From Gammaproteobacteria bacterium (GTDB lineage Bacteria > Pseudomonadota > Gammaproteobacteria > JAJPIJ01), in assembly GCA_022071965.1 (NCBI GenBank), contig JAJVIQ010000021.1, forward strand, positions 88,423-152,422: DNA of 64,000 nt. The letters run 5' to 3'. Position 1 is the stretch's first letter. Each line of letters begins with the position of its first letter. Shown here piece by piece: positions 37,783 to 46,654 of the stretch. The notes beneath the pieces are model-generated. The model was not told where the DNA came from, did no database searches, and saw only the letters and a list, made by a program, of their open reading frames with translations. Made by a program: the position numbers and the translations under genes.

Positions 37783-38166
37783 ATGACACAAGGCCTGAAG
37801 GTTTCTACGCGCGGTCGCACCATCTTCATCAATCCGAAGGGGCAGTTCGACCTCTCGGCGGGATTCTCGTTCTGGGAATCCCTGCGTCCCGATGACTGGC
37901 GCTGCGACTGGTACGTCTTCGACATGGTCGAGGTCAACGAGATCGGCGAGTCCGGTCTGAACTGGCTGCGCATATTCGTCAACTGGGCGCAGCAGACCGA
38001 CGTCGGGATCTGCATCATCAACCTGCATCCGCGCCTGGTGCAGCGCTGCGAGGAGGCCGGCATCGAGTTGGTGGACGGCGAACCGGCGCTACGCCCGCGC
38101 CCGGCCAGGGGCCGCAGCAGCCCGCTGGCCCGGGACGCGGCGCGACAGGCCTACGCGGTCATCTGA
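37783..38166 (+). CDS. small STAS-domain protein
   Basis: The protein has 127 residues. Residues about 5-100 look like a STAS domain of the anti-sigma-factor-antagonist kind: beta-rich KVSTRGRTIFINPKGQFDL, WYVFDMVEVNEIGESGLNWL at the usual phospho-Ser loop, and GICIINLHPRLVQRCEEAG. The usual loop reads D-S-S-G; here it is E-S-G-L, keeping one Ser. The last 30 residues are basic and probably disordered. There is no partner kinase or phosphatase of the SpoIIAB/SpoIIE kind nearby; it stands between a two-component pair and a diguanylate cyclase, which suggests a signalling role only by position. Confidence 0.7.
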   Translation: MTQGLKVSTRGRTIFINPKGQFDLSAGFSFWESLRPDDWRCDWYVFDMVEVNEIGESGLNWLRIFVNWAQQTDVGICIINLHPRLVQRCEEAGIELVDGEPALRPRPARGRSSPLARDAARQAYAVI

Positions 38167-38462
38167 GCAGCCTCCACGGCTCGTGGAGCGAGTTCTGGGA
38201 GAGCGTGCCTTGTCGACCGGGTACATGCGATGGGGAACATGGGCGGCGGTGTCGACGGCCGACGCCGCCGATGCCTCGCCACATGTCACCACGGCCGTGT
38301 CACCCGGGGTCAACCACGAGGTCGATGAGTCCGCGAATGAGACCGGCGGCACACCGACGGACGCCATCCCCGAGGGGCTCGTCGCCCCGAGCGTGGAGTC
38401 CGCCGACCTCGGGCATTGACCCGCGCGCCTCCGGGAGCGGCCGGGCCACTGGCAGGCGCCTG

Positions 38463-39893
38463 ATGGACGTATTCATCGCCGATGACTCCCGGCTCGTGCG
38501 CGAGCGACTGGCCAGCATGCTCGCGGATGTCGACGGCGTGCGGGTGGTCGGCGAGGCCGGCGACATCCACGGCGCCGTCGCCGGCATACTCAGTCTGCAG
38601 CCGCAGACGCTGATCCTCGACGTCGAACTCCCGGGCGGCACCGGCATCGACGTGCTGAAGGCCATCGCCGGCGTAGAGCCGATGCCGCGGGTCATCATGC
38701 TGACCAACAATCCCCAGCCAGCCTACCGGGAGAAGTGCCGGCGCGCCGGCGCCGAGTTCTTCTTCGACAAGACACTGGAATTCGAAAAGGTGGCGCAGGT
38801 GCTGCGAGTGCTGCGCGCGACCGCACCCGCCAACGGGGAAGCGGCGACGGCGGACCTGCCGCGGAACGTCTACTCGCGCCTGGATGCGGACTGGGCTCGG
38901 CACCCTGCCGCGGCCTCCGGTCCCAGTCTCGCCCTCGCGTCCACGACCGACACTGCGGTCATGCTGGCCCGCCAGATCGCCGACTGCCCGCACGCGAACC
39001 TGCGCCTGGAACCTGCCAGCGTGTTCTGGACGGGGGCCGCCGCGCCCCGCGCCGAGGAGTCACTGCTGTACGCATCGCTGTGCAGGCGGGCACTCGGGGA
39101 GGGCGGCCTGCTCGTGATCGACGATGTCGAGCGCGATCGGGAAACGCACGCGGGGCTGCTCGCCTGCGGGCAGGGACCGATGCGATTCTTCGCGGCGGCC
39201 CCCGTTGTCCTCGCCGACGGCGTCGCGGCGGGGGTGCTGACCGTACTGGACGCCGAACCCCGCATCCTCACCGCCGCGCAGCGCGCGGCGATGATGGGCC
39301 TGGCGCGCCAGATCGCCGATGGCCTGGAACTGCAGCGCGTCCGGCAGCAGACCGAGGCGATGAGCGTGATGGCGGCGCGGGCCCCGACCCGCGACGCGCT
39401 CACCGGTCTGCAGAACCGCGCCGCTCTCCAGGAGAGCATGATGCGCGGCATCGCGCATGCCAGTCGCAACGCCGAGAAGCTCGCCTTCCTCTACATCGAC
39501 ATCGACAACTTCCGCCGCGTGAACCAGGCATGTGGGCGTGAGACCGGCGACGCCATGCTGGTGGAGACGGGAAAGCGCCTGCTCGCCTCGGTGCGCGGCG
39601 CCGACACCGTGGCACGGCTGGGCGGCGATGAATTCGCCGTCCTCGTCCAGGGGCTGCACGGCGCCGAGGACGCGGTCGTGATCGCGAAGAAGCTGCATCG
39701 GACCCTGAGCATCCCCTTCACGACCCGCGGTCACCGCTGGTCGGCATCCTGCAGTATTGGTGTCAGCGTGTATCCGAACGACGGTCCCGACGGCGACGCC
39801 CTGCTGCGCCATGCAGACACCGCCATGTGCGGCGCCAAGAGCCGCGGCCGCGGGGGCTATCAGTTGTTCGCGGGCGGCGAGCGCCGGGGCTGA
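38463..39893 (+). CDS. response regulator with REC, GAF-like and GGDEF domains (diguanylate cyclase)
   Basis: The protein has 476 residues. The receiver domain has IADDSRLVRERL with acceptor Asp53. The middle (about 160-300) resembles a small GAF domain. The C-terminal GGDEF domain has the intact active motif GGDEF near residue 388 (ADTVARLGGDEFAVL) and an RxxD inhibitory site exactly five residues before it. It should make cyclic di-GMP from GTP, with product inhibition. No EAL domain is present. The ATG at 38463 starts directly at the receiver; the open frame upstream to 38205 is Arg/Pro-rich and unlikely. The 296-nt gap after the STAS gene shows nothing else recognisable. Confidence 0.92.
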   Translation: MDVFIADDSRLVRERLASMLADVDGVRVVGEAGDIHGAVAGILSLQPQTLILDVELPGGTGIDVLKAIAGVEPMPRVIMLTNNPQPAYREKCRRAGAEFFFDKTLEFEKVAQVLRVLRATAPANGEAATADLPRNVYSRLDADWARHPAAASGPSLALASTTDTAVMLARQIADCPHANLRLEPASVFWTGAAAPRAEESLLYASLCRRALGEGGLLVIDDVERDRETHAGLLACGQGPMRFFAAAPVVLADGVAAGVLTVLDAEPRILTAAQRAAMMGLARQIADGLELQRVRQQTEAMSVMAARAPTRDALTGLQNRAALQESMMRGIAHASRNAEKLAFLYIDIDNFRRVNQACGRETGDAMLVETGKRLLASVRGADTVARLGGDEFAVLVQGLHGAEDAVVIAKKLHRTLSIPFTTRGHRWSASCSIGVSVYPNDGPDGDALLRHADTAMCGAKSRGRGGYQLFAGGERRG

Positions 39894-40011
39894 GCGGCGG
39901 TCTGGCGCGCGCCTGCCCCATGCCTTCGTTCCTCCGCGCGGGTTCGAGGTGACGGCCGGCCCGTGATTCATCTAGCATCCTGCCCTCGGGCATGGCGGAG
40001 GGGAGGCGGGT

Positions 40012-40719
40012 GTGCACAGACGCAGACGCGCGGGCGGATGGAAAAGCACCGCGGCCGCGGTGCTGGTCGCTGGCACGCTCACGTGGCTGCAGCGCACCGG
40101 CCATCTGACATTCGAGTCCGCGCGGCCGGAGGCGCCGGGGACCGCGGCCGCGACCGGGAAGGAGTTCGATTATTACGTCCTGAGCCTTTCGTGGTCGCCG
40201 CAGCACTGCGCGACCGACGGCCGCGACGACCCTCAGCAATGCGGCAGCGGGCGGCGCTACGAGTTCGTCGTCCATGGACTCTGGCCGCAGTACGAGCGCG
40301 GTTCGCCCGGGAACTGCGCCGGCGACCGGGGCGTCAGCGAGGCCACCCTTGCGGCCATGCGTGAGGTCATGCCCAGCGATGGGCTCATACGGTATCAGTG
40401 GGCCAAGCATGGCGTGTGCAGCGGCCTGGATGAGAGCGCCTATTTCGGGCTCGTGCGCGAGGCGAGTGCGGCGATCGCCATCCCCGACACGTTCCGGGCC
40501 GACCGCATCAAGATGCGCACCAGCGCGGCCGCCATCCGCGATGAGTTTCTCGATGTCAACAGCGACCTGCGCGGGGACATGATCGCGCTGCGCTGCGACG
40601 GACAGTATTTTGCCGAGGTCCGGGTGTGTCTCGGTCGCTCGCTGAAGGGGCGGCGCTGCGGCAGCGACGTCCGCTCGAACTGCCGCGCCGCTCCGCTGAT
40701 CGTTCGCCCGGTGCGCTGA
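40012..40719 (+). CDS. RNase T2 family ribonuclease
   Basis: The protein has 235 residues. An N-terminal hydrophobic segment after basic residues (AAAVLVAGTLTWL) suggests export. Both active-site blocks are present: CAS I in FVVHGLWPQ with His88 and CAS II in YQWAKHGVC with His133. It would cleave RNA through a 2',3'-cyclic phosphate in the periplasm, like E. coli RNase I. The GTG start has GGGAGG five nt upstream. It stands alone between the diguanylate cyclase and the convergent aldo/keto reductase gene. Confidence 0.92.
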   Translation: MHRRRRAGGWKSTAAAVLVAGTLTWLQRTGHLTFESARPEAPGTAAATGKEFDYYVLSLSWSPQHCATDGRDDPQQCGSGRRYEFVVHGLWPQYERGSPGNCAGDRGVSEATLAAMREVMPSDGLIRYQWAKHGVCSGLDESAYFGLVREASAAIAIPDTFRADRIKMRTSAAAIRDEFLDVNSDLRGDMIALRCDGQYFAEVRVCLGRSLKGRRCGSDVRSNCRAAPLIVRPVR

Positions 40720-40800
40720 AGGGCCGCCGGCGGGCCGCGCGCGACGGCGCCCGATCCGGGGGCGGATACCGCCGAGCGACCCGGCCCCCGCCGGCGGCGC

Positions 40801-41721
40801 TCAGAGCCCGGCGAACCACTGGCTCATGCGGCGACGGGCCGCCTCGTCCGGCAGCGGCCGGCGCATCGCGCCCATGTTCTCCAGCAGGTGATCGACGCGC
40901 GAAGTCGCCGGGATCGCGCAGGTCACCGCCGGGTGCGAGACGATGAACTTCAGGAAGAACTGCGCCCAGCTCGCGCAGCCGAGCTCGTCCGCCCAGGGCG
41001 GCAGCGGCCGGCCCCGCACCCGTGCGAACAATGCCCCGCGCTGGAACGGGCGATTCACGATCACGGCCATCCCGCGTTCCCGGGCGAGCGGCAGCAGGCG
41101 CTGCTCGGCCTCGCGGTCCACGATGTTGTAGGTGCACTGCACGAAGTCGAGCGGCTCGCGGCGCATCGCCCGCTCCATCTCCGCATGGCGGCGGCCGTGC
41201 GAGGTGGTGACGCCGATGTAACGCACGCGACCCTCGGCTCGCCATGCCTTCAGCGTCTCCACGTGCGTCTCCCAGTCGAGCAGGTTGTGGATCTGCATGA
41301 GATCGAAGCGATCCACACCCCACAGCCCCGCGGCCTCCTGCATCTGCCGGACGCCCGCCTCCCGCCCGACGATCCAGACCTTGGTCGCCGCGAACAGCGC
41401 CCCGCCCCCGCGCACCTGCGACAGCAGGGCGCCGATGACCTCCTGCGCGCTGCCGTACATCGGCGAGGAATCGACGAGCCGGCCTCCCTGGTCGAAGAAC
41501 GCCTGCAATACCTCGCGGCGCTGTGCGCGCCGCGTCCGATCGTCGCCGACGTTGAACGTGATCCAGCTGCCCAGCCCGATGACCGGCAGGTTCTCCCCGC
41601 TCGAGGGGATGGGCCGCTGGCTCGGCGCCGGTGCCTGCGCGCCGGCCCATCGCGACGCGAGGCCGGAGCCCAAGGCGGCGGCAGCCAGCGCCAGGAAGCC
41701 GCGACGGTGGATGAAGGTCAT
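40801..41721 (-). CDS. Tat-exported aldo/keto reductase
   Basis: The protein has 306 residues. The N-terminus FIHRRGFLALAAAALGSGLA has twin Arg followed by a hydrophobic stretch, a likely Tat signal. The aldo/keto reductase fold follows, with catalytic Asp84 and Tyr89 (RLVDSSPMYGSA), Lys114 (ATKVW) and a His in LMQIHNL. Tat export would fit folding with bound NADP(H) before translocation. The substrate is unknown. The start at 41721 was chosen for the signal peptide; the frame is open to 41838. It is divergent from msrA, so a role in repair of oxidised periplasmic material is possible but unproven. Confidence 0.85.
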   Translation of the reverse strand: MTFIHRRGFLALAAAALGSGLASRWAGAQAPAPSQRPIPSSGENLPVIGLGSWITFNVGDDRTRRAQRREVLQAFFDQGGRLVDSSPMYGSAQEVIGALLSQVRGGGALFAATKVWIVGREAGVRQMQEAAGLWGVDRFDLMQIHNLLDWETHVETLKAWRAEGRVRYIGVTTSHGRRHAEMERAMRREPLDFVQCTYNIVDREAEQRLLPLARERGMAVIVNRPFQRGALFARVRGRPLPPWADELGCASWAQFFLKFIVSHPAVTCAIPATSRVDHLLENMGAMRRPLPDEAARRRMSQWFAGL

Positions 41722-41941
41722 CCTCGTTGCGACCACGACCACGGCTTTTCTATCCCGCAGTCGACGGTGGCGTCCATGAGCCCGCCCGTCCCGGGGCTCC
41801 GGCGCATGCCCGGGGTGCGTCGGGCGCCTTGCCGCCACGCGGCATCAGGCTGCACGGAGGGTCGGATTGCTGCGCTGCGTTCATGTAACCTCCAAGCGGT
41901 GGCTTCCATCGAACGGACGCAACGATGAGGAGGACACAAAC

Positions 41942-42568
41942 ATGTTGTGCGACGTGCGCGGCGCGAACCTGAAGGTATCGCCGGACCGCTTTCCCGACCC
42001 GATGGAAGATCTCGAGACCGGCGCCCAGTCATCGCCCGCAAGCGCCGTGCTGGCCGCGGGCTGTTTCTGGTGCGTCGAGGCGGTGTTTCGTGAGCTGGAT
42101 GGTGTGCTGGGCGTGGTCTCCGGGTATGCCGGCGGCGAGGCGGCGACGGCCGACTACCGCTCGGTGTGCAGCGGCGCCACCGATCACGCCGAGGTGGTGG
42201 AGATCAGCTACGACCCCCGGCGCGTCAGTTATGGACAGCTGCTTAAGGTGTTCTTCTCCGTCGCCCACGATCCCACGCAGCTGGATCGGCAGGGCAACGA
42301 TCGCGGCCGCCAGTACCGATCGGCGATCTTTTTCGGCGAGGAGAACCAGCGGCGGGTGGCGGAGGCATACATGCGGCAGCTCGAAGGGGCCGGGGTCTTC
42401 AGTGCGCCCATCGTCACACGCGTGGAGCCGCTCACAGGGTTCTATCGAGCCGAGGACTATCACCAGGACTATGCACGGCTGAACCCCGGGCAGCCGTACA
42501 TCGCGGCGGTCGCCCTGCCGAAGCTCGAGAAGCTGCGCAGATATCACCCTGGGATGCTCAAGGGTTGA
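41942..42568 (+). CDS. msrA: peptide methionine sulfoxide reductase A
   Basis: The protein has 208 residues. The catalytic Cys41 is in AAGCFWCVEAVFREL, followed by VVSGYAGG, DHAEVVEISYDP and the C-terminal EDYHQDYARLNPGQPY, all standard MsrA blocks. It reduces the S form of methionine sulfoxide. The ATG at 41942 has GAGGAGG (41927-41933) at an ideal distance. There is no signal peptide, so it is cytosolic. msrB follows 58 nt later on the same strand. Confidence 0.97.
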   Translation: MLCDVRGANLKVSPDRFPDPMEDLETGAQSSPASAVLAAGCFWCVEAVFRELDGVLGVVSGYAGGEAATADYRSVCSGATDHAEVVEISYDPRRVSYGQLLKVFFSVAHDPTQLDRQGNDRGRQYRSAIFFGEENQRRVAEAYMRQLEGAGVFSAPIVTRVEPLTGFYRAEDYHQDYARLNPGQPYIAAVALPKLEKLRRYHPGMLKG

Positions 42569-42626
42569 ACGCGCGCATCCCCGGCGTCCGCCATGACGGG
42601 CGCGGTTGCCAGTTCGGGAGACTGAT

Positions 42627-43079
42627 ATGCGACAAGTCGAAAGTGCCATGGCCGTGTCCGCCTCCGGTTACAGCCTGGCCCCCTTGAGCGGGGAGGAGCG
42701 CGATCGCCTGGCCAGCCGGCTGGGCGAGGAGGAGCGCCGCATTTTGCTGCATCACGGCACCGAGCACCCCTTCTGCGGCGGCCTGTTGGACAACAAGGAG
42801 ATCGGCGTCTACGTCTGCCGGCTGTGCGGGCTGCCGCTGTTTCAATCGCGCGCGAAGTTCGACTCCGGCACCGGCTGGCCGAGCTTTTATGAACCGTTCG
42901 ACAAGGACCACATCGTCTACCTGCGCGACGACAGCCTGGGCATGGTCCGCACCGAGGTCCGCTGCAAGCGCTGTGATGGCCACCTCGGCCATGTCTTCCC
43001 CGACGGACCGCCACCCTCGGGGCTGCGTTACTGCCTGAATTCGGTGGCGATGGAGTTCGTCCCCGGGGACGAAGCCTGA
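42627..43079 (+). CDS. msrB: peptide methionine sulfoxide reductase B
   Basis: The protein has 150 residues. The catalytic Cys136 is in [12 protein letters not shown], and the structural zinc site is formed by Cys64, Cys67, Cys113 and Cys116 ([10 protein letters not shown] and [13 protein letters not shown]). It reduces the R form of methionine sulfoxide and complements MsrA. ATG 42627 has GGGAG seven nt upstream; a TTG start at 42606 is possible but lacks support. msrA and msrB probably form one transcript. Confidence 0.96.
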   Translation: MRQVESAMAVSASGYSLAPLSGEERDRLASRLGEEERRILLHHGTEHPFCGGLLDNKEIGVYVCRLCGLPLFQSRAKFDSGTGWPSFYEPFDKDHIVYLRDDSLGMVRTEVRCKRCDGHLGHVFPDGPPPSGLRYCLNSVAMEFVPGDEA

Positions 43080-43551
43080 ATCCGGCGTTGCACCTGCGCC
43101 GGGCGCGCCTGGCGCGGATCCGCCCCACCCGCGGCGGATCGCCCGGCTATCGCGCATCATGACGACGCGATTTCATGATTCGCACTGCCTGGCGCTGAGA
43201 GGACACACCTCGCCGAGCTTGAGCACCGGGCTCAGCCTGGGTCACGTCGAAGGCGGCACGAGGCGGGCGTCGCTGCGCGCGCCGGCAGCGGACGGATCCA
43301 CGAACGTACTGCCGCAGTACTCCATCGTTGCAGATCCGAAGGCGGCCAGGCCACAGCGCGAAGCTGATCGGGCCTTGCCCGAGTCTGGGCCTCGTGCAAT
43401 TCGCTCTGCCAGAACTCCCCAATCCCCGGATATCGGCTCGGGCCGTCATCCGGGAATGCGCCGATCCCTCGCCCGAACGGCGCCCTCGACTCGCGTCGCT
43501 GCCGGCACGACGTATAATCTCCGCCCCTGTCCGTTCCGCGCTCGATCTCCC
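43080..43551. other. intergenic stretch before rimO
   Basis: These 472 nt contain one open frame continuous with rimO, but it is low-complexity and has no motif. A perfect inverted repeat GTACTG-CCG-CAGTAC lies at 43306-43320. A TATAAT at 43513-43518 is a likely -10 for rimO, giving a leader of about 27 nt; no good -35 was found 16-18 nt upstream. Confidence 0.45.
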
Positions 43552-44973
43552 ATGTCCCGTCGCAAGACCCCTGCCGCCGCTGTATCCCCCGCCACGGCCG
43601 GCGACCGTGCCGCGAGCCATGCCGCGCCGCCGCGCGTGGGATTCGTGAGCCTCGGCTGCCCGAAGGCGCTGGTGGATTCCGAGCGCATCCTCACGCAGCT
43701 CAAGGTCGAGGGCTACGACATCGTCCCGACCTACGATGCCGCCGATATCGTGGTCGTCAATACCTGCGGTTTCATCGACTCGGCGGTGGAGGAATCACTG
43801 GAGGCGATTGGCGAGGCAATGGCGGAGAACGGCAGGGTGATCGTGACCGGCTGCCTCGGCGCGCGCGAGCAGGTGATCCGCCAGAAGCATCCGCATGTGC
43901 TCGCGGTGACCGGGCCGCAACGCTACGAGGAGGTGGTCGGAGCGGTGCATCGTCACCTGCCGCCACAGCATGATCCGTACCTCGATCTGGTGCCCCCGCA
44001 GGGCGTGAAACTGACGCCGCGGCACTACGCTTACCTGAAGATCTCCGAGGGCTGCAACCACCGCTGCACCTTCTGCATCATCCCGTCGATGCGCGGCGAT
44101 CTCGTGAGCCGACCGGTCGACGAGGTCATGCGCGAGGCCGAGCGGCTGGTCGCCGCCGGCGTGAAGGAACTGCTGGTCATATCCCAGGACACCAGCGCCT
44201 ACGGCGCGGACCTGCGCTATGCCGCCCGGCCGTGGCGAAACCGGCAGTGCGCCACGTCGTTGAGCGGACTGTGCGGTGCGCTCGGGGAGCTGGGTGCATG
44301 GGTGCGTCTGCACTACGTGTATCCCTACGCGCACGTTGACGAGATCATCCCGTTGATGGCGGAGAGAAGGATACTGCCCTACCTGGACATCCCGCTGCAG
44401 CATGGCAGCGCGTCGGTGCTCAGGCGCATGAAGCGCCCCGCGGCGGCGGAGGGCACGCTGATGCGCATCGAAAGGTGGCGTGAAATCTGTCCGGATCTCA
44501 CCATCCGCAGTACCTTCATCGTGGGGTTCCCGGGCGAGACCGAACGGGAGTTCGACGAACTCCTCGCCTTTATCGCGGCGGCGCGACTGGATCGGGTCGG
44601 CTGCTTTGCCTACTCGCCGGTGGACGGTGCGGCCGCCAACCGCCTCGAGGGCGCGGTGCCGGAGGAGGTCAAGGAGGAGCGACGCGGCCGGTTCATGGAG
44701 GCCCAGGCCACCATCAGCCGCACGCGACTGGCGGACAAGGTCGGGCGCAGTCTGCAGGTCCTCGTCGATGAGGTGCGGGCCGACGGCTCGGGCATCGCCC
44801 GCAGCAGCGCCGACGCGCCGGAGATCGACGGCGTGGTGATCATCGAGCCGCATGCGGCGCTGCGCGCCGGCCAGTTCGCGACGGTGCGCGTCACGGCGAG
44901 CAGCGATCACGATTTAATGGGGGTGCTGGGGGAGCAGGGGCGAGCCGGCGGCACGGTAGCTATCGTGCGCTAG
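43552..44973 (+). CDS. rimO: ribosomal protein uS12 methylthiotransferase RimO
   Basis: The protein has 473 residues. It has the three-part layout of methylthiotransferases: an N-terminal UPF0004 domain with cluster ligands Cys36, Cys72 and Cys101, a radical-SAM domain with Cys168-x3-Cys172-x2-Cys175 ([17 protein letters not shown]), and a C-terminal TRAM domain. [16 protein letters not shown] and [13 protein letters not shown] identify RimO rather than MiaB. It adds a methylthio group to the conserved Asp of ribosomal protein S12. A possibly disordered N-terminal 25 residues precede the domain; a later start is not excluded. Confidence 0.95.
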   Translation: MSRRKTPAAAVSPATAGDRAASHAAPPRVGFVSLGCPKALVDSERILTQLKVEGYDIVPTYDAADIVVVNTCGFIDSAVEESLEAIGEAMAENGRVIVTGCLGAREQVIRQKHPHVLAVTGPQRYEEVVGAVHRHLPPQHDPYLDLVPPQGVKLTPRHYAYLKISEGCNHRCTFCIIPSMRGDLVSRPVDEVMREAERLVAAGVKELLVISQDTSAYGADLRYAARPWRNRQCATSLSGLCGALGELGAWVRLHYVYPYAHVDEIIPLMAERRILPYLDIPLQHGSASVLRRMKRPAAAEGTLMRIERWREICPDLTIRSTFIVGFPGETEREFDELLAFIAAARLDRVGCFAYSPVDGAAANRLEGAVPEEVKEERRGRFMEAQATISRTRLADKVGRSLQVLVDEVRADGSGIARSSADAPEIDGVVIIEPHAALRAGQFATVRVTASSDHDLMGVLGEQGRAGGTVAIVR

Positions 44974-44993
44974 CACGCCTTGGGCTGGCGGCT

Positions 44994-45374
44994 TCATGTC
45001 AGGCCCTGCACGAACTCGTTGTAGGCAGATTCATCGAGCAGGCTCTCGAGCTCCTCGGCGTTGGAAAGCCGCAGCCTGAAAAACCAGCCCTCCCCCGTCG
45101 GGTCCGCATTCACCTTTTGCGGCTCCTCGAGCAGAGTGGAGTTGACATCGACCACCTCGCCGCCGGCCGGTGCCTTCACCTCGCCGGCCGATTTCACCGA
45201 TTCCACCACCGCCGCGTCGGCGTGCTGATCGAACACCGCACCGATCATCGGCAGATCGACGTAGACCACGTCGCCGAGTTGCTCCTGTGCGTAGTCGGTG
45301 ATGCCGACCGTGGCGATGCCGTCGGCGTCCAGGCGTATCCACTGGTGGTCCCGCGAAAATCTTGCAGCGCTCAT
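44994..45374 (-). CDS. gcvH: glycine cleavage system H protein
   Basis: The protein has 126 residues, normal for GcvH. The lipoylated Lys61 is in VVESVKSAGEV, and the surrounding GDVVYVDLPMIGAV and TGEGWFFRLRLSN are typical. It would carry the aminomethyl group between the P and T proteins. Neither gcvT nor gcvP is in this window, so its partners must lie elsewhere. The ATG at 45374 has GGGAGGT upstream. It is convergent with rimO and divergent from the Sel1-repeat gene. Confidence 0.95.
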   Translation of the reverse strand: MSAARFSRDHQWIRLDADGIATVGITDYAQEQLGDVVYVDLPMIGAVFDQHADAAVVESVKSAGEVKAPAGGEVVDVNSTLLEEPQKVNADPTGEGWFFRLRLSNAEELESLLDESAYNEFVQGLT

Positions 45375-45499
45375 GGTCGTGACCTCCCGGCGGCGGTTGA
45401 TCGTTGCGATCAGGAGGCGGCGGCGCCACGGAGGCTGGCAGTCCGGCGCGGCCGGCATGACCGTGGTCCCGCCTGGATCGCTTTGGATACGTTGTTTCA

Positions 45500-45505
45500 T
45501 ATAAT
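45500..45505 (+). promoter_or_regulatory. consensus -10 box six nt before the Sel1-repeat gene
   Basis: TATAAT is followed by six nt and the ATG at 45512. No Shine-Dalgarno sequence fits between, and no good -35 lies 16-18 nt upstream. A start site about seven nt from the -10 would fall on the ATG, suggesting a leaderless message. Confidence 0.4.
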
Positions 45506-45511
45506 AGCCGC

Positions 45512-46555
45512 ATGATCGCCCGTACCGCATCGTTGAAAGCCGTCGTCGCGACGTTCCTCCTCGGTGCGGTGATGGCGGGTGCGGCGTCCGCGAACTTCGA
45601 CGCGGGCAAGCGCGCCGCCGACAGCGGCGACTACGTGGCGGCCTACAGCACCTGGAAGCCGCTCGCGGAGGGCGGTGACTCCCGTGCCCAGTATGCCCTC
45701 GCGGTACTGCTGGAGCAGGGCAAGGGCGTGGAACCCGATTACGCGCAGGCGATGTACTGGTACCTGAAGGCCGCGGAGCAGGGCCACCGCGCGGCGCAGT
45801 TCAATCTCGGCAACATGTTCCGCGCCGGCCGCGGTGCGCCGGCCGACGACGCCGAGGCGGCGCGCTGGTATCGGCAGGCCGCCGAGGCTGGCTATGCGCC
45901 GGCCCAGCTCAACCTCGGCTACCTGTACGCGACCGGAAAGGGCGTGGAGAGTGACGCCGCGGCAGCCGTGGACTGGTATCGCAAGGCTGCCGCGCAGGGC
46001 GAGACGCAGGCGGCCTACAACCTCGGGTCCATGTACGCCAATGGCCAGGGCGTGGAGGCGGATGCCGAGGTCGCGCAGGGCTACTATCAGCAGGCGGCCG
46101 ATGCCGGGATCGTCGACGCGCAGTATGCGCTGGGGCGAATGTACCGGGACGGCGCCGGCGTCGGCATCAACGATGGCGAGGCCGTGCGCTGGCTGCGCAA
46201 GGCCGCCGAGCAGGGTCACCCGCGCGCCGAGTTCTATCTCGGCACCATGTACGGGCTCGGGCGCGGCGTCGAGCAGAATCATGAGCAGGCCGTGTTCTGG
46301 TTCGCGCGCGCCGCCCGCAAGGACGTGGTCGAGGCCCAGGAGATGATGTGCACGGCGTATGCGCTGGGTCGCGGCGTGAAGTCCGACGTGGTCAAGGCCT
46401 ATGCCTGGTGCGAGATTGCCGCCGCCAACAATTCCAAGGACGCCCGGGAAGTCCGGGCGAATCTCGTCCCGTCGATGAAGAAGGAGCAGATCGAACAGGC
46501 CGAGCAAGTGGCAAGGATCCTGCGCAAGGATTACATAAAGACGCAGGCGCAATGA
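45512..46555 (+). CDS. exported Sel1-like repeat protein
   Basis: The protein has 347 residues. A Sec signal (ASLKAVVATFLLGAVMAGAASA) is followed by seven to eight Sel1-like repeats of about 36 residues with the recurring pattern AQYxLGxMYxxGxGVxxDxxxA. Such solenoids act as scaffolds for periplasmic or envelope protein contacts and are often regulatory; no enzymatic site is present. It is divergent from gcvH and 99 nt upstream of zapE, possibly in one transcript. Partner unknown. Confidence 0.9.
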   Translation: MIARTASLKAVVATFLLGAVMAGAASANFDAGKRAADSGDYVAAYSTWKPLAEGGDSRAQYALAVLLEQGKGVEPDYAQAMYWYLKAAEQGHRAAQFNLGNMFRAGRGAPADDAEAARWYRQAAEAGYAPAQLNLGYLYATGKGVESDAAAAVDWYRKAAAQGETQAAYNLGSMYANGQGVEADAEVAQGYYQQAADAGIVDAQYALGRMYRDGAGVGINDGEAVRWLRKAAEQGHPRAEFYLGTMYGLGRGVEQNHEQAVFWFARAARKDVVEAQEMMCTAYALGRGVKSDVVKAYAWCEIAAANNSKDAREVRANLVPSMKKEQIEQAEQVARILRKDYIKTQAQ

Positions 46556-46654
46556 CGGTCCCGGCCGTGACCCGGGGCCCGCGTCTGGAAGGCGCGCATC
46601 CGGCCGGCGCGCCGGTCCGGTGCGGGCCGGCGGTCCGCGCGACAACAATCACCA

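Noticed and set aside
38183..38419. 78-codon open frame between the STAS and diguanylate cyclase genes
   Set aside because: It starts 16 nt after the STAS gene and its composition is acceptable, but it has no ribosome site, motif or clear fold. Left out as a gene; worth a homology search.
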